Below are positions 42,534 to 50,887 of a stretch of 64,000 nt of DNA, in pieces. Below the pieces are notes generated by a model. The model ran no database searches and had not been told where the DNA came from. It saw nothing but the letters and a program-made list of their open reading frames with translations. The stretch is taken from contig JBMDXK010000005.1 of the NCBI GenBank assembly GCA_048594375.1, positions 1-64,000 on the forward strand, given 5' to 3'. The DNA comes from JBMDXK01 sp048594375. Its GTDB lineage: Bacteria > Pseudomonadota > Alphaproteobacteria > Rhizobiales > Methylopilaceae. A program made the position numbers and the translations under genes. Numbering within the stretch: the stretch's first letter is position 1; each line of letters opens with the position of its first letter.

Positions 42534-42794
42534 ATGGCACTTTTAAAGTCAAAATAAGCATTATAAGCATTTATTGAATTATCAGCGATTTCTTCAAATA
42601 CTCTATAAAGAGGGGAACGTGAATTTTTAAATCTCTGTTCTTAAAAAACCGAAGAAAGATAAGAAGGCGTGATATTTAAAATACAGCTGAAACGAAAGAT
42701 GAGAAAAGGTACAGATATTAACATATTGAAAATGATTATGTTGTTATGTTTCATTTGCGATATTAATTTAATCATTAAAATTTAATGTGTTATC

Positions 42795-43442
42795 ATGAAC
42801 ACTTCATTTTCTTGTTTACCGCTGAAGCCATCAATCTGGAAAAATAGTTCTTCTCTTGTTCTTGCATCGGGCAGCAGTATCCGTGCGGAAATGCTGAGAA
42901 ATGCATCAATACCAATCGAAATTATTCCGGCGGATATTGATGAGCGAAAAATAGAAAATAATATTTTAAATCAATGTGTTAATTTGGAATCTGTGGCCTT
43001 GGGCCTTGCTTTGGAAAAAGCAAAAGCAGTCAGTAATGTTTATCAAGACCGTTATGTTCTCGGATGCGATCAGATTCTTGTGTTTGATAATAAAATATTA
43101 ACCAAGAGTGTTTCACGTGAAACGGGTTTAAATAAGCTTAAAGAATTAGCAGGAAAATCTCATAAACTTGTTTCTAGTGCTGTTTTAATAAAAAATGGAA
43201 AAATATTGGCCAGCGTAACGGATAGCGTAAGGTTGCGGATGCGAATCTTATCCGATGATTTTTATAGTTGGTACTCTGAAAATGCTCACGATGCTCTTAT
43301 ATCAAGTGTCGGCGGCTATCATTTTGAAAAATCAGGATGCCATCTGTTTGAAGAAGTTCAAGGGGATTTTTTTACAATTCTTGGGTTACCCCTTATCCCG
43401 CTGATTGCTGAGTTTCGTCGTTTGGAGCTTGTTATACCGTGA
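42795..43442 (+). CDS. maf: Maf-family nucleotide pyrophosphatase
   Basis: 215 residues. N-terminal LASGSSIRAEML (the alphaproteobacterial form of the S-x-R-R motif), VLGCDQIL with the catalytic Asp, LKELAGKSHKL and GGYHFEKSG. Maf proteins hydrolyse non-canonical or modified NTPs. No strong ribosome site; the next gene overlaps its stop by four bases, so aroE is translationally coupled. A 15/16 parS site is inside it. Confidence 0.92.
   Translation: MNTSFSCLPLKPSIWKNSSSLVLASGSSIRAEMLRNASIPIEIIPADIDERKIENNILNQCVNLESVALGLALEKAKAVSNVYQDRYVLGCDQILVFDNKILTKSVSRETGLNKLKELAGKSHKLVSSAVLIKNGKILASVTDSVRLRMRILSDDFYSWYSENAHDALISSVGGYHFEKSGCHLFEEVQGDFFTILGLPLIPLIAEFRRLELVIP
43109..43124. other. parS site (15/16) inside maf
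   Basis: TGTTTCACGTGAAACG differs from the consensus only in the last base. It is about 310 bases into maf and closest of the good sites to oriC. Confidence 0.75.
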
Positions 43443-44299
43443 CCGATTCAATTTATAAAAAAGCGTGTGTTATTGGTGATCCTATTAAACATTCACGTTC
43501 GCCATTGATTCATAATTATTGGCTGCAAAAATATGGAATATCTGGAGAGTACAGCAAAGAGCACATCCTACCGTCCAACCTTAAACAATGGTTTTTACAA
43601 TTTGCAGAACAAGGTTATGCGGGGTTCAATGTAACACTTCCCCATAAGGAAATTGCTTATCAGCTTGTTGAGTGTGCGGATGATACTGCCAAAGCAGTCG
43701 GCGCAGTCAATACAGTGTGGATCGAGAATGGCATTATCCATGGCGGGAATACGGATGTTTATGGGTATCTCGCCAATCTCGATGCAGTTTTACCCCATTG
43801 GGAAAAACAAACATCCCATGCTGTTATCATGGGAGCAGGTGGCGCCGCCCGCGGTATTGTCTATGGATTTATAAAACGTGGCATTAAAAAAATAACGGTT
43901 GTGAATCGAACGCTGGAAAAAGCGGACAGTCTTGCTAAGGCATTTTCATCCCCGTTATCCCAGTCAACAAAGGTTAATGCTTCGCCATGGGATGACCTTA
44001 ACGTCATTCTTGCAAGTGCAGATCTGCTTGTGAATACTACGTCTCTTGGTATGACCGGCTCTGCTCCGCTTGAGATTGATTTGAAGTGTTTGCACTCCGC
44101 GGCTATTGTTTCCGATATTGTCTATTCTCCCTTGGAAACAGATTTACTTCGGCAGGCCAGACTGTGCAATCTTCAGACAGTTTCTGGCTTGGGCATGTTG
44201 TTACACCAAGCTGTACCAGGTTTTGAAAAATGGTTTGGAGTGAGGCCGGAAGTGGATGCAGATCTTTACACGATGATTGTTGCGGATCTGAATCGATAA
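43439..44299 (+). CDS. aroE: Shikimate dehydrogenase AroE
   Basis: 286 residues, GTG start overlapping the maf stop (GTGA). Catalytic Lys in NVTLPHKE (about residue 71), Asp in GGNTDVYG, NADP motif GAGGAARGIVYGF followed by NRTLEKA. Reduces 3-dehydroshikimate in aromatic amino-acid synthesis. The maf-aroE-coaE-dnaQ order is conserved in alphaproteobacteria. Confidence 0.95.
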   Translation: MTDSIYKKACVIGDPIKHSRSPLIHNYWLQKYGISGEYSKEHILPSNLKQWFLQFAEQGYAGFNVTLPHKEIAYQLVECADDTAKAVGAVNTVWIENGIIHGGNTDVYGYLANLDAVLPHWEKQTSHAVIMGAGGAARGIVYGFIKRGIKKITVVNRTLEKADSLAKAFSSPLSQSTKVNASPWDDLNVILASADLLVNTTSLGMTGSAPLEIDLKCLHSAAIVSDIVYSPLETDLLRQARLCNLQTVSGLGMLLHQAVPGFEKWFGVRPEVDADLYTMIVADLNR

Positions 44300-44406
44300 G
44301 ATTCGAACCTTAACCAACGTTTAGCAATGCGCTTTTTAAACTGTTTTCACGGTTCAATCATTACAGCAAATGCATTGCAGTCACATCATTGCTAAATGAG
44401 ATACTT

Positions 44407-44979
44407 ATGAAAATTATTGGTCTCACAGGTTCAATTGGCATGGGTAAATCGGTAGCCGCTAAATTCTTTATGCAAGCGGGCATACCCGTGTTTGATGCCG
44501 ATCAATGTGTTCATGATCTTTATAGGGATGAAGCTGTCGTTCCCATGCAAAATGTTTTCCCCGAAGCAATTGTTAACGGCATTGTTTCCCGTGAAAAGCT
44601 TTCAAATATTATAATACAGCAATCGGATGCATTAGAAAAAATAGAATACATCATCTATCCGCTTGTGCGTGAGGCGCGCGAAAAATTTCTGAAAGTGTGT
44701 AAAGATAACAATCATCGCTTTGTTGTTTTCGATATACCGTTGTTGTTTGAAAAACAGCAAAATACTTTATGCGATGTAATTTGTGTGGTTTCTGCTCCTG
44801 CGAGCATTCAAAGGCAGCGGGTGTTATCGCGGCCGAATATGTCTGTTGAAAAATTTTCAGCAATTGTGGCAAAGCAAATGCCAGATAGCGAAAAGCGCAA
44901 ACGTGCGCACTACTGCATCATTTCATCCAGCTATGAAAAAGTAGAACGTGATATTGCAGATATTTTGCGCAGCCTATAA
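44407..44979 (+). CDS. coaE: Dephospho-CoA kinase CoaE
   Basis: 190 residues from the ATG at 44407 (a TTG earlier is rejected). P-loop GLTGSIGMGKSVAAKFF, DADQCVHDLYR and the lid RVLSRPNMSVEKF. Last step of CoA synthesis, phosphorylating dephospho-CoA. Between aroE (107 bases upstream) and dnaQ, with a short ATTCCG repeat block downstream. Confidence 0.94.
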   Translation: MKIIGLTGSIGMGKSVAAKFFMQAGIPVFDADQCVHDLYRDEAVVPMQNVFPEAIVNGIVSREKLSNIIIQQSDALEKIEYIIYPLVREAREKFLKVCKDNNHRFVVFDIPLLFEKQQNTLCDVICVVSAPASIQRQRVLSRPNMSVEKFSAIVAKQMPDSEKRKRAHYCIISSSYEKVERDIADILRSL

Positions 44980-44998
44980 AAATTGTTTTTACAGGGAT

Positions 44999-45048
44999 AT
45001 TCCGCTGTATTCCGGTTTATTCCGGTTGTTTCATTCCGCTTTGTTCCG
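44999..45048. repeat. Short ATTCCG repeats, mostly 10-bp spaced
   Basis: ATTCCG at 44999, 45009, 45019 and 45033, and GTTCCG at 45043; spacing 10, 10, 14 and 10 bases, close to one helical turn. Lies just after coaE. Confidence 0.5.
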
Positions 45049-45049
45049 C

Positions 45050-45097
45050 TATAGCCGGGTTCAATAAAAATCATCATTTTATATATCTCAGGCTCTA
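45050..45097. repeat. Degenerate dispersed palindrome, copy F
   Basis: TATAGCCGGGTTCAATAAAA with right arm CTCAGGCTCTA; shares TATAGCCGGGT with 11787 and the A/T-rich centre with the other copies. Confidence 0.45.
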
Positions 45098-45156
45098 TGC
45101 TAAGTTTGTTTGTATTCAGCAAGTGCCGGGACTAACAGGAAGAGATTTAAAAAGAA

Positions 45157-45900
45157 ATGCGTGAAATTGTTTTTGACACTGAGACAACGGGTCTTGAAGC
45201 GCATAAGGATGATCGGCTGGTTGAAATTGGGTGTGTTGAAGTTTTTAATTACACCCCTACCGGTAACACCTTTCATGTTTATATAAATCCTCAGCGTTCA
45301 ATGCCCGTTGAGGCTTTTCGGGTGCATGGTCTTTCAGAAGAATTTTTAAAAGATAAGCCTTTATTTGCAGAAATTGCGGATGATTTTCTGGCTTTTGTGG
45401 GAGATTCTAAACTTGTAGCCCATAATGCTAATTTTGATATGGGATTTATTAATGCTGAATTGAAGCGTTTGCAAAAAGAACCTATTCCTTCAGAGCGCGT
45501 CATTGACACGCTTCAGCTTGCACGCCGCAAGCACCCCAACACATCAAACAAACTTGATGATTTATGCGCGCGTTATGGCATTGATAATTCTTCCCGCGTT
45601 TTGCACGGTGCTTTGCTAGATGCTGAATTATTAGCTGAAGTCTATTCAGAACTTGTGGGGGGAAAGCAGGCTGTATTGGGCTTAGGAAAGCAAGAAAATA
45701 CAGTTTCTCAGATAACGGGTGAAGCGGTAAAACCCAGCGCGTACCAAAGACCAAAGAAACTAGCGACACGCCTCACAGATGCTGACAAAGAAAAACATAC
45801 AGCGTTTATAAATACATTTAAAAGTGAAGCACTTTGGAAAAAATATCTGCATAAAAAAAGCCGCACTATAAATGCGGCTCCTCATTTTGCTTTAAAATAA
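45157..45900 (+). CDS. dnaQ: DNA polymerase III epsilon subunit (3'-5' exonuclease)
   Basis: 247 residues. DEDDh exonuclease: ExoI FDTETTGL, ExoII AHNANFDMGFIN, ExoIII HGALLDAELLAEVY with the catalytic His. Proofreads replication as part of Pol III core; the C-terminal ~70 residues bind the alpha subunit. Its last ~45 bases carry the convergent secB terminator. The ATG lies far from coaE, so it may have its own promoter. Confidence 0.95.
   Translation: MREIVFDTETTGLEAHKDDRLVEIGCVEVFNYTPTGNTFHVYINPQRSMPVEAFRVHGLSEEFLKDKPLFAEIADDFLAFVGDSKLVAHNANFDMGFINAELKRLQKEPIPSERVIDTLQLARRKHPNTSNKLDDLCARYGIDNSSRVLHGALLDAELLAEVYSELVGGKQAVLGLGKQENTVSQITGEAVKPSAYQRPKKLATRLTDADKEKHTAFINTFKSEALWKKYLHKKSRTINAAPHFALK
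45853..45879 (-). terminator. secB terminator inside the dnaQ 3' end
   Basis: On the minus strand AGCCGCA (45879-45873) / TGCGGCT (45865-45859) hairpin followed by seven Ts. It encodes the final residues of DnaQ on the plus strand. Confidence 0.85.
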
Positions 45901-45904
45901 ATTA

Positions 45905-46375
45905 TCAATTAACGGTTGGTTCTGTCTCATCAACATGATTGACAACACGCTGTTGGTAAAGCGCTGCAAAATCAATTGGATCGATCATAAGCGGCGGGAA
46001 ACCGCCATTGCGCACGCATTCGCTTACAATCTGGCGCGCAAACGGGAACAGAAGACGTGGGCATTCAATAAGAACAACAGCCTGGCGTGATTCAGCAGGA
46101 ATGTTTTCAACGCGGAAAATCCCTGCATATACAACATCAAAATTGAACAGCACATTTGCACTTTCGCCAGCCTGGCCTTCAATTTTAAGTTCTACTTCTA
46201 CATCGGTATCAGAAAGTGCTTTAGCGTTCACATTTACCTGAATGTTGATTTGTGGATTTTTTTCTTGTGGTACAAGCGAACGGGGTGCTTGCGGATTTTC
46301 AAAAGAGAGATCTTTAACGTATTGTGCAAGCACGTTAAGTGTTGGGTTGGATTGTTCAATTTCTTTTTCGCTCAT
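45905..46375 (-). CDS. secB: Protein-export chaperone SecB
   Basis: 156 residues; AAGGATAT before the ATG. Tetrameric cytosolic chaperone that keeps preproteins unfolded for SecA. Matches the SecB family in KDLSFENPQAPRSL, VFNFDVVYAGIF-like (here LFNFDVVYAGIF) and LLFPFARQIVSECVRNGGFPPL. Convergent with dnaQ, four bases between stops. Confidence 0.95.
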   Translation of the reverse strand: MSEKEIEQSNPTLNVLAQYVKDLSFENPQAPRSLVPQEKNPQINIQVNVNAKALSDTDVEVELKIEGQAGESANVLFNFDVVYAGIFRVENIPAESRQAVVLIECPRLLFPFARQIVSECVRNGGFPPLMIDPIDFAALYQQRVVNHVDETEPTVN

Positions 46376-46690
46376 GGAAATATCCTTACAGGGTGGAAGT
46401 AAAAAACAGGGTTCAGATTAAGGCTACGCAAAGGTTGATTTCAGGCAAAGGACTTTCACATAAATGTCCTAAAGTGATTGATTTTTCATTACTTAAACTT
46501 ATATATTATAAGGCGCTAGCATGTGTTCAAGACATGAATACGGTTATGCCCACAAAAAATAGAGGAAATATCGTTATTTTTCAATGAAACACTTCCTGTC
46601 ACAAAAAGATAGGCAAATGATTGCAAATCTTTTACAGTGACGAGAATTTTTCACATTAAAGCCCATAAAATAATTAAGCAGGTTTAAGTA
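46376..46690. other. Divergent secB / timA intergenic region
   Basis: 315 bases without a gene. AT-rich with short direct repeats but no clear hairpin, RNA gene or TTAA-N7-TTAA box; TTAA pairs present are at 6 and 14 bases. Presumably holds both promoters. Confidence 0.4.
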
Positions 46691-47401
46691 ATGAGCGACG
46701 CATTTGATATTTATACCCTGATTTTCCTAGGTTTAGCGGTATTTATTTTGGTCAGGCTTCGCTCCGTTCTCGGCACGCGGACAGGACACGAGCGGCCTCC
46801 GCAAGAGACATCCTTATCTCGTGATGCTGCAAAGGATATGAACGACAATGTGATTCCGTTGCCCTCCGGTGAAACATTGCCAGAGCAAAGCAGCCCCTTA
46901 AAAACAGAGCAACAAAGAAGCATAAGTCCTACTGTGCCCAGCAGCAACGATGCTTCTAAAGCTCTTTTGCAGATTGCACACAAAGATCCCGATTTTGATA
47001 TAAACACGTTTTTAAAAAATGCGTCTTCAGCCTATGAAATGATTGTGACTGCTTTTGGAAAAGGCGATAAAAATACTCTCAAAGATCTTCTGTCCAATGA
47101 CGTCTATTCAGATTTTGCAAATGTAATTAAAGAACGTGAAGCCAAAGGCCTTCATGCACAAACGGAATTTGTTTCTATTAAACCGATAAGAATTCCTTAT
47201 GCATCTTTAGAAGAAGGCACAGCGATAATCACAGTTGAATTTTTATCAGAAATAGTCACGACCATGCGCAATAAGGAAGATGTGATCGTTGAAGGTTCTG
47301 ATGAAAAAATTGCAGAAGTAAAAGACGTATGGACATTTTCCCGCAATCTTGGCTCTGCATCCCCAATCTGGATATTGATTTCAACAGAAAACGAGGAATA
47401 A
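46691..47401 (+). CDS. Tim44/TimA-like membrane adaptor
   Basis: 236 residues. One N-terminal membrane segment (~5-20, IYTLIFLGLAVFILVRL), a disordered linker (~25-95), and a C-terminal Tim44-like domain (~95-235, FLKNASSAYEMIVTAFGKGD). Related to mitochondrial Tim44 and mL45; probably an inner-membrane adaptor. It precedes mltA by 21 bases and is in the order secB, timA, mltA, smr that is common in alphaproteobacteria. Confidence 0.88.
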   Translation: MSDAFDIYTLIFLGLAVFILVRLRSVLGTRTGHERPPQETSLSRDAAKDMNDNVIPLPSGETLPEQSSPLKTEQQRSISPTVPSSNDASKALLQIAHKDPDFDINTFLKNASSAYEMIVTAFGKGDKNTLKDLLSNDVYSDFANVIKEREAKGLHAQTEFVSIKPIRIPYASLEEGTAIITVEFLSEIVTTMRNKEDVIVEGSDEKIAEVKDVWTFSRNLGSASPIWILISTENEE

Positions 47402-47422
47402 TGCCTTGTCTGGAGTAAGACA

Positions 47423-48595
47423 ATGCGCAATCCAATAAAAAGAGCATATACTTTCATCGTGTATATAGCTGTGATTTTAGGTTTTCTTTCACATGGTCAT
47501 CTTTTACATGCTCAAGAGCTGGTTCCAGTTCCTTATTCAGCTTTGAAGGGATGGAAGGATGACAATCATAAAGAGGCCTTTGGCGTATTTCAGCATTCCT
47601 GCGCTGTATTTGTAAAAAATAGTGCATCTCAAAAATTGCGGGCAAATGCGGATAAGCATGCAAGGATTGCAATCTGCAACAAAGCGCGGCATCAGCAATC
47701 TGAAATTATAAATTCGCAAGATGCTGCCAGGCGCTTTTTTGAACAATATTTCCAACCATACACCGTTAAAAATGAACAATCAGCTCCTTTTTTTACGGGA
47801 TATTTTGAACCGGAAGTGTTCGGTTCACGGCAAAAGACAGCATCGCATCACACACCTTTGCTGCAATTGCCTGAAAACCACAGCAGTAAATCCGTATTTT
47901 CACATGAATTGGGCATTCAGCTTACAGCAAGCAGGCGCTCAACAAGCGGAAAAAATATTCCCTATCCAAACCGCAAAGATATTGAGACAGGAGCTTTGGG
48001 AAAGGATGCACTTCCTCTCGTCTGGCTTGATCCTGTGGATGCCTTTTTCATCCATATTCAAGGTTCGGCGCGTATTCGCTTTGATGATGGGCATTCCATG
48101 CGAGTGGCGTTTGCAGGCAGAAACGGTTATCCTTATACCGCTATCGGACAAATACTGATGCAAAAAGGAATTCTTGAAAGAGAAGAAATTACCGCAGAGC
48201 GATTGAAGCAATGGCTGCGTGCACATCCTCAAGATGCTGCTCACATTATGCACCAGAATGCGTCATATATATTTTTTCAAAAAGACGTAACATTAAAGCA
48301 GAACGAAGGACCTCGAGGTGCAGCAGGGCTTTCTTTGCATGCAAAGCGTTCGTTGGCTATTGATCCAAAATATTGGCCGTATGGTTTGCCCATATGGGTT
48401 GATATAAATTTACCCATTCAACCGCATTCAACTTTACGTCGGCTTATGATTGCACAAGATACCGGAGCAGCCATTAAAGGCATGACGCGTTCAGATATTT
48501 ACTGGGGAACCGGTGAAGAAGCAGGAATTGAAGCAGGTAAAATCAAACACACAGGCCAGTTTGTTGTGCTTTTTCCAAAAGTAGGAAAACCCTAG
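47423..48595 (+). CDS. mltA: Membrane-bound lytic murein transglycosylase A
   Basis: 390 residues, GGAGTAAGACA before the ATG. N-terminal signal peptide (TFIVYIAVILGFLSHGHLLH) without a clear lipobox Cys. MltA domain and 3D domain with the catalytic Asp in IAQDTGAAIKG and RSDIYWGTGEEAG. Cleaves peptidoglycan with 1,6-anhydro products. Stop overlaps the GTG option of the next gene. Confidence 0.92.
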   Translation: MRNPIKRAYTFIVYIAVILGFLSHGHLLHAQELVPVPYSALKGWKDDNHKEAFGVFQHSCAVFVKNSASQKLRANADKHARIAICNKARHQQSEIINSQDAARRFFEQYFQPYTVKNEQSAPFFTGYFEPEVFGSRQKTASHHTPLLQLPENHSSKSVFSHELGIQLTASRRSTSGKNIPYPNRKDIETGALGKDALPLVWLDPVDAFFIHIQGSARIRFDDGHSMRVAFAGRNGYPYTAIGQILMQKGILEREEITAERLKQWLRAHPQDAAHIMHQNASYIFFQKDVTLKQNEGPRGAAGLSLHAKRSLAIDPKYWPYGLPIWVDINLPIQPHSTLRRLMIAQDTGAAIKGMTRSDIYWGTGEEAGIEAGKIKHTGQFVVLFPKVGKP

Positions 48596-48597
48596 TG

Positions 48598-49251
48598 ATG
48601 AAAAAGAAACGGCCCCCTATTTTAACGCAAGATATTTCTTTACTTTTTGGCCTTGGCACTGCTTCAGAAACTCAGGCTATAAATAATATTCTTTATAGAT
48701 CGCACGCCAAGAAAGGCGATCTATTTCCTCAAAGCGATGCTCTATTATGGGAGAACGTGACAAAAACATTATCGCCTTTAAAAAACAGAGAAAAATTTAT
48801 TCAGTCACCACAAAAAAAATCTGTTTCTTCTCCCGTTATATTGAAGTCTTCTGAGGATGGTGAAAGAGAAAAACACGGTATAAAAATGCCGATCATTCCA
48901 GCGCCAGTTGTTGTTCAAAATTTACAAATGGGAAAAGATATTTTGAGCGATCTAGGCCGGGGTAAGCGAATGATAAATCGCAAAATTGATTTGCATGGAA
49001 TGCAACAAAGTGCGGCATATAATTATTTAAAAGAATTTATAAAAGCGTCATATCTTCAGGGGGAACGCGTTGTTTTGGTTATTACAGGAAAAGGCAGAAA
49101 CAGTAAAATGCCAGCGTCTGCATTGTTACGTCGGCTAGTGCCACTTTGGCTAGAAAGTGAAGAGTTTCAGCATTATATCGCAGGTTTTAGCCAAGCCCAT
49201 ATTTTGCACGGGGGTGGTGGAGCATTATATATTCATGTGAAAAAAAGGTAG
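48598..49251 (+). CDS. Smr-domain protein (endonuclease-type domain)
   Basis: 217 residues from the ATG at 48598; a GTG at 48595 is possible. The C-terminal Smr domain (~125-217) has IDLHGMQQSAAYNYL, VLVITGKGRNS and GGGGALYIHVKKR. The N-terminal ~120 residues are Lys/Ser-rich and unassigned. Smr domains cleave or nick nucleic acids and act in ribosome rescue in E. coli (SmrB). Coupled to mltA. Confidence 0.9.
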   Translation: MKKKRPPILTQDISLLFGLGTASETQAINNILYRSHAKKGDLFPQSDALLWENVTKTLSPLKNREKFIQSPQKKSVSSPVILKSSEDGEREKHGIKMPIIPAPVVVQNLQMGKDILSDLGRGKRMINRKIDLHGMQQSAAYNYLKEFIKASYLQGERVVLVITGKGRNSKMPASALLRRLVPLWLESEEFQHYIAGFSQAHILHGGGGALYIHVKKR

Positions 49252-49346
49252 AGTGAATTTCTTGAACCATCTCCGCATTGCACTCGGATTCGTGTAGAAG
49301 CTTAAAAAGAAGCCGTGAATGCTGGATGTGTCTTGAAAACGTAAGA

Positions 49347-49380
49347 AGCGCAACTCTTTGCAGGTTGCGCTTTAATTTTT
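49347..49380 (+). terminator. Terminator after smr
   Basis: AGCGCAAC (49347-49354) / GTTGCGCT (49364-49371) hairpin with a following T-rich run. Confidence 0.8.
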
Positions 49381-49398
49381 AAGGTAAAAAATAAGGAT

Positions 49399-50622
49399 TT
49401 ATTTTCCGCGCTTTTCCCGTTTTGCCAAACTGCGCAGCCGTAAAGCATTAAGTTTGATAAAGCCTTGGGCATCGCGGTGATCGTAGGCGACAGCACCTTC
49501 TTCAAAGGTCACTAATTCCTGATCATAAAGGGAATATGGCGAAGTCCGACCAATAACAGTCGCATGGCCTTTATAAAGCTTCACCCGCACAGAGCCGGTG
49601 ACAAATTCCTGACTTTTGTCAATGAGTGCTTGCAGCATTTCACGTTCCGGTGCGAACCAAAAACCGTTATAAATCAGTTCCGCATAGCGCGGCATGATGC
49701 TGTCTTTAAGGTGCGCTGCTTCACGGTCAAGGGTAATGGATTCAATGCCGCGATGTGCGTTTAGCAGAATGGTGCCGCCCGGTGTCTCATAAACACCTCT
49801 GGATTTCATGCCCACAAAGCGGTTTTCCACCAGATCAAGACGGCCAATGCCGTTGATTTTACCCAATTCGTTCAGGCGGGTGAGTAAGGTTGCTGGAGAC
49901 AGCTTTTCGCCATCAATTGCAACAGCATCACCACGTTCGAAATCGATAGTGATGATGGTTGCCTGATCTGGTGCATCCTCGGGGCTGATTGTGCGCTGAT
50001 AGACATATTCCGGTGCTTCTTCATTTGGATCTTCCAGCACCTTTCCCTCGGAAGAGGAATGCAGCAGATTGGCATCAACTGAAAAAGGAGCTTCGCCACG
50101 CTTATCTTTTGGCACGGGAATCTGATTGAGTTCTGCATATTCCAGAAGGCGGGTGCGGGATGTCAGATCCCATTCGCGCCATGGAGCAATGATGGTGATA
50201 TCAGGCTCCAGCGCATAATAGCCCACTTCAAAGCGCACCTGATCGTTACCTTTTCCTGTAGCCCCATGCGCTACGGCGTCTGCTCCAAGTTTGCGGGCGA
50301 TTTCGATCTGTTTTTTAGCAATCAAGGGACGAGCTATGGAGGTGCCCAGCAGATATTGACCTTCGTAAAGTGCGTTGGCACGGAACATCGGAAAGACAAA
50401 ATCACGCACAAACTCTTCGCGCACATCTTCTACGAAAATCTGTTTTACACCCAACAATTCAGCTTTTTTACGGGCAGGTTCCAGTTCTTCACCTTGCCCC
50501 AGATCGGCGGTAAAAGTAATGACTTCGCAATTATACGTATTCTGGAGCCACTTCAAGATAACGGAGGTGTCAAGACCACCGGAATAGGCCAGAACAACTT
50601 TTTTGACTGTTTTTGCACTCAT
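49399..50622 (-). CDS. argG: Argininosuccinate synthase
   Basis: 407 residues from MSAKTVKKVVLAYSGGLDTS (AGGA nine bases upstream); a longer in-frame extension is rejected. N-type ATP pyrophosphatase motif AYSGGLDTS, and HGATGKGNDQVRFE. Condenses citrulline and aspartate in arginine synthesis. A TGCTATAGCA palindrome lies 166 bases upstream, as it does for the decarboxylase gene nspC. Confidence 0.96.
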   Translation of the reverse strand: MSAKTVKKVVLAYSGGLDTSVILKWLQNTYNCEVITFTADLGQGEELEPARKKAELLGVKQIFVEDVREEFVRDFVFPMFRANALYEGQYLLGTSIARPLIAKKQIEIARKLGADAVAHGATGKGNDQVRFEVGYYALEPDITIIAPWREWDLTSRTRLLEYAELNQIPVPKDKRGEAPFSVDANLLHSSSEGKVLEDPNEEAPEYVYQRTISPEDAPDQATIITIDFERGDAVAIDGEKLSPATLLTRLNELGKINGIGRLDLVENRFVGMKSRGVYETPGGTILLNAHRGIESITLDREAAHLKDSIMPRYAELIYNGFWFAPEREMLQALIDKSQEFVTGSVRVKLYKGHATVIGRTSPYSLYDQELVTFEEGAVAYDHRDAQGFIKLNALRLRSLAKREKRGK

Positions 50623-50787
50623 CAGGCATTTCCTATTTAAGCAAGATGCTGAATTATCCGCATATAAACAGGGCATTTCACCACTGTCTGGCGCTGATAA
50701 TTTTAGAGAATTTGGCGGCACCTTAGAGCAATTCTTGCGCAAATGGAAATTATTTTCGCGGGATTTTTTGTTTTCAAGGCTGGTTCT

Positions 50788-50797
50788 TGCTATAGCA
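50788..50797. repeat. TGCTATAGCA palindrome upstream of argG
   Basis: Within TTGCTATAGCATGATG, preceded by TCAAGGCT at 50774. The same two words occur in the same order at 54423-54447. Confidence 0.5.
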
Positions 50798-50887
50798 TGA
50801 TGAAGCAGATTTATTCCAAACCACTTGATCTTCTGCAGGCACAACTCTATTTTTTAATTTCCGTGGCTTTGATAGGAAACTCCAACC

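Larger units (their letters stand above)
42172..42794. other. oriC: Probable chromosomal origin of replication (oriC) in the hemE-maf gap
   Basis: 623 bases without a gene, flanked by hemE as in Caulobacter and Rickettsia. It contains four exact TTAA-N7-TTAA boxes (starting 42175, 42290, 42331, 42352). DnaA-box-like nonamers are TTATCCACT (42485-42493), TTACCCACA (42444-42452), and two TGTGCATAT (42227 and 42426) that are 7/9 on the other strand. GTCTGTGCATAT itself is repeated at 42224 and 42423. An AT-rich half (~42540-42790) could be the unwinding element. A GATTC (CcrM-type GANTC) site is at 42469. Genes left of it run leftward and right of it run rightward. dnaA is not in the window. Confidence 0.75.

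Noticed and set aside
44583..44598. TGTTTCCCGTGAAAAG as another parS site in coaE
   Set aside because: Only 13/16 with broken right arm and changed core; weaker than the listed sites.
50623..50844. N-terminal extension of ArgG
   Set aside because: Low similarity to any ArgG N-terminus; a good ribosome site and MSAKTVKK start at 50622.
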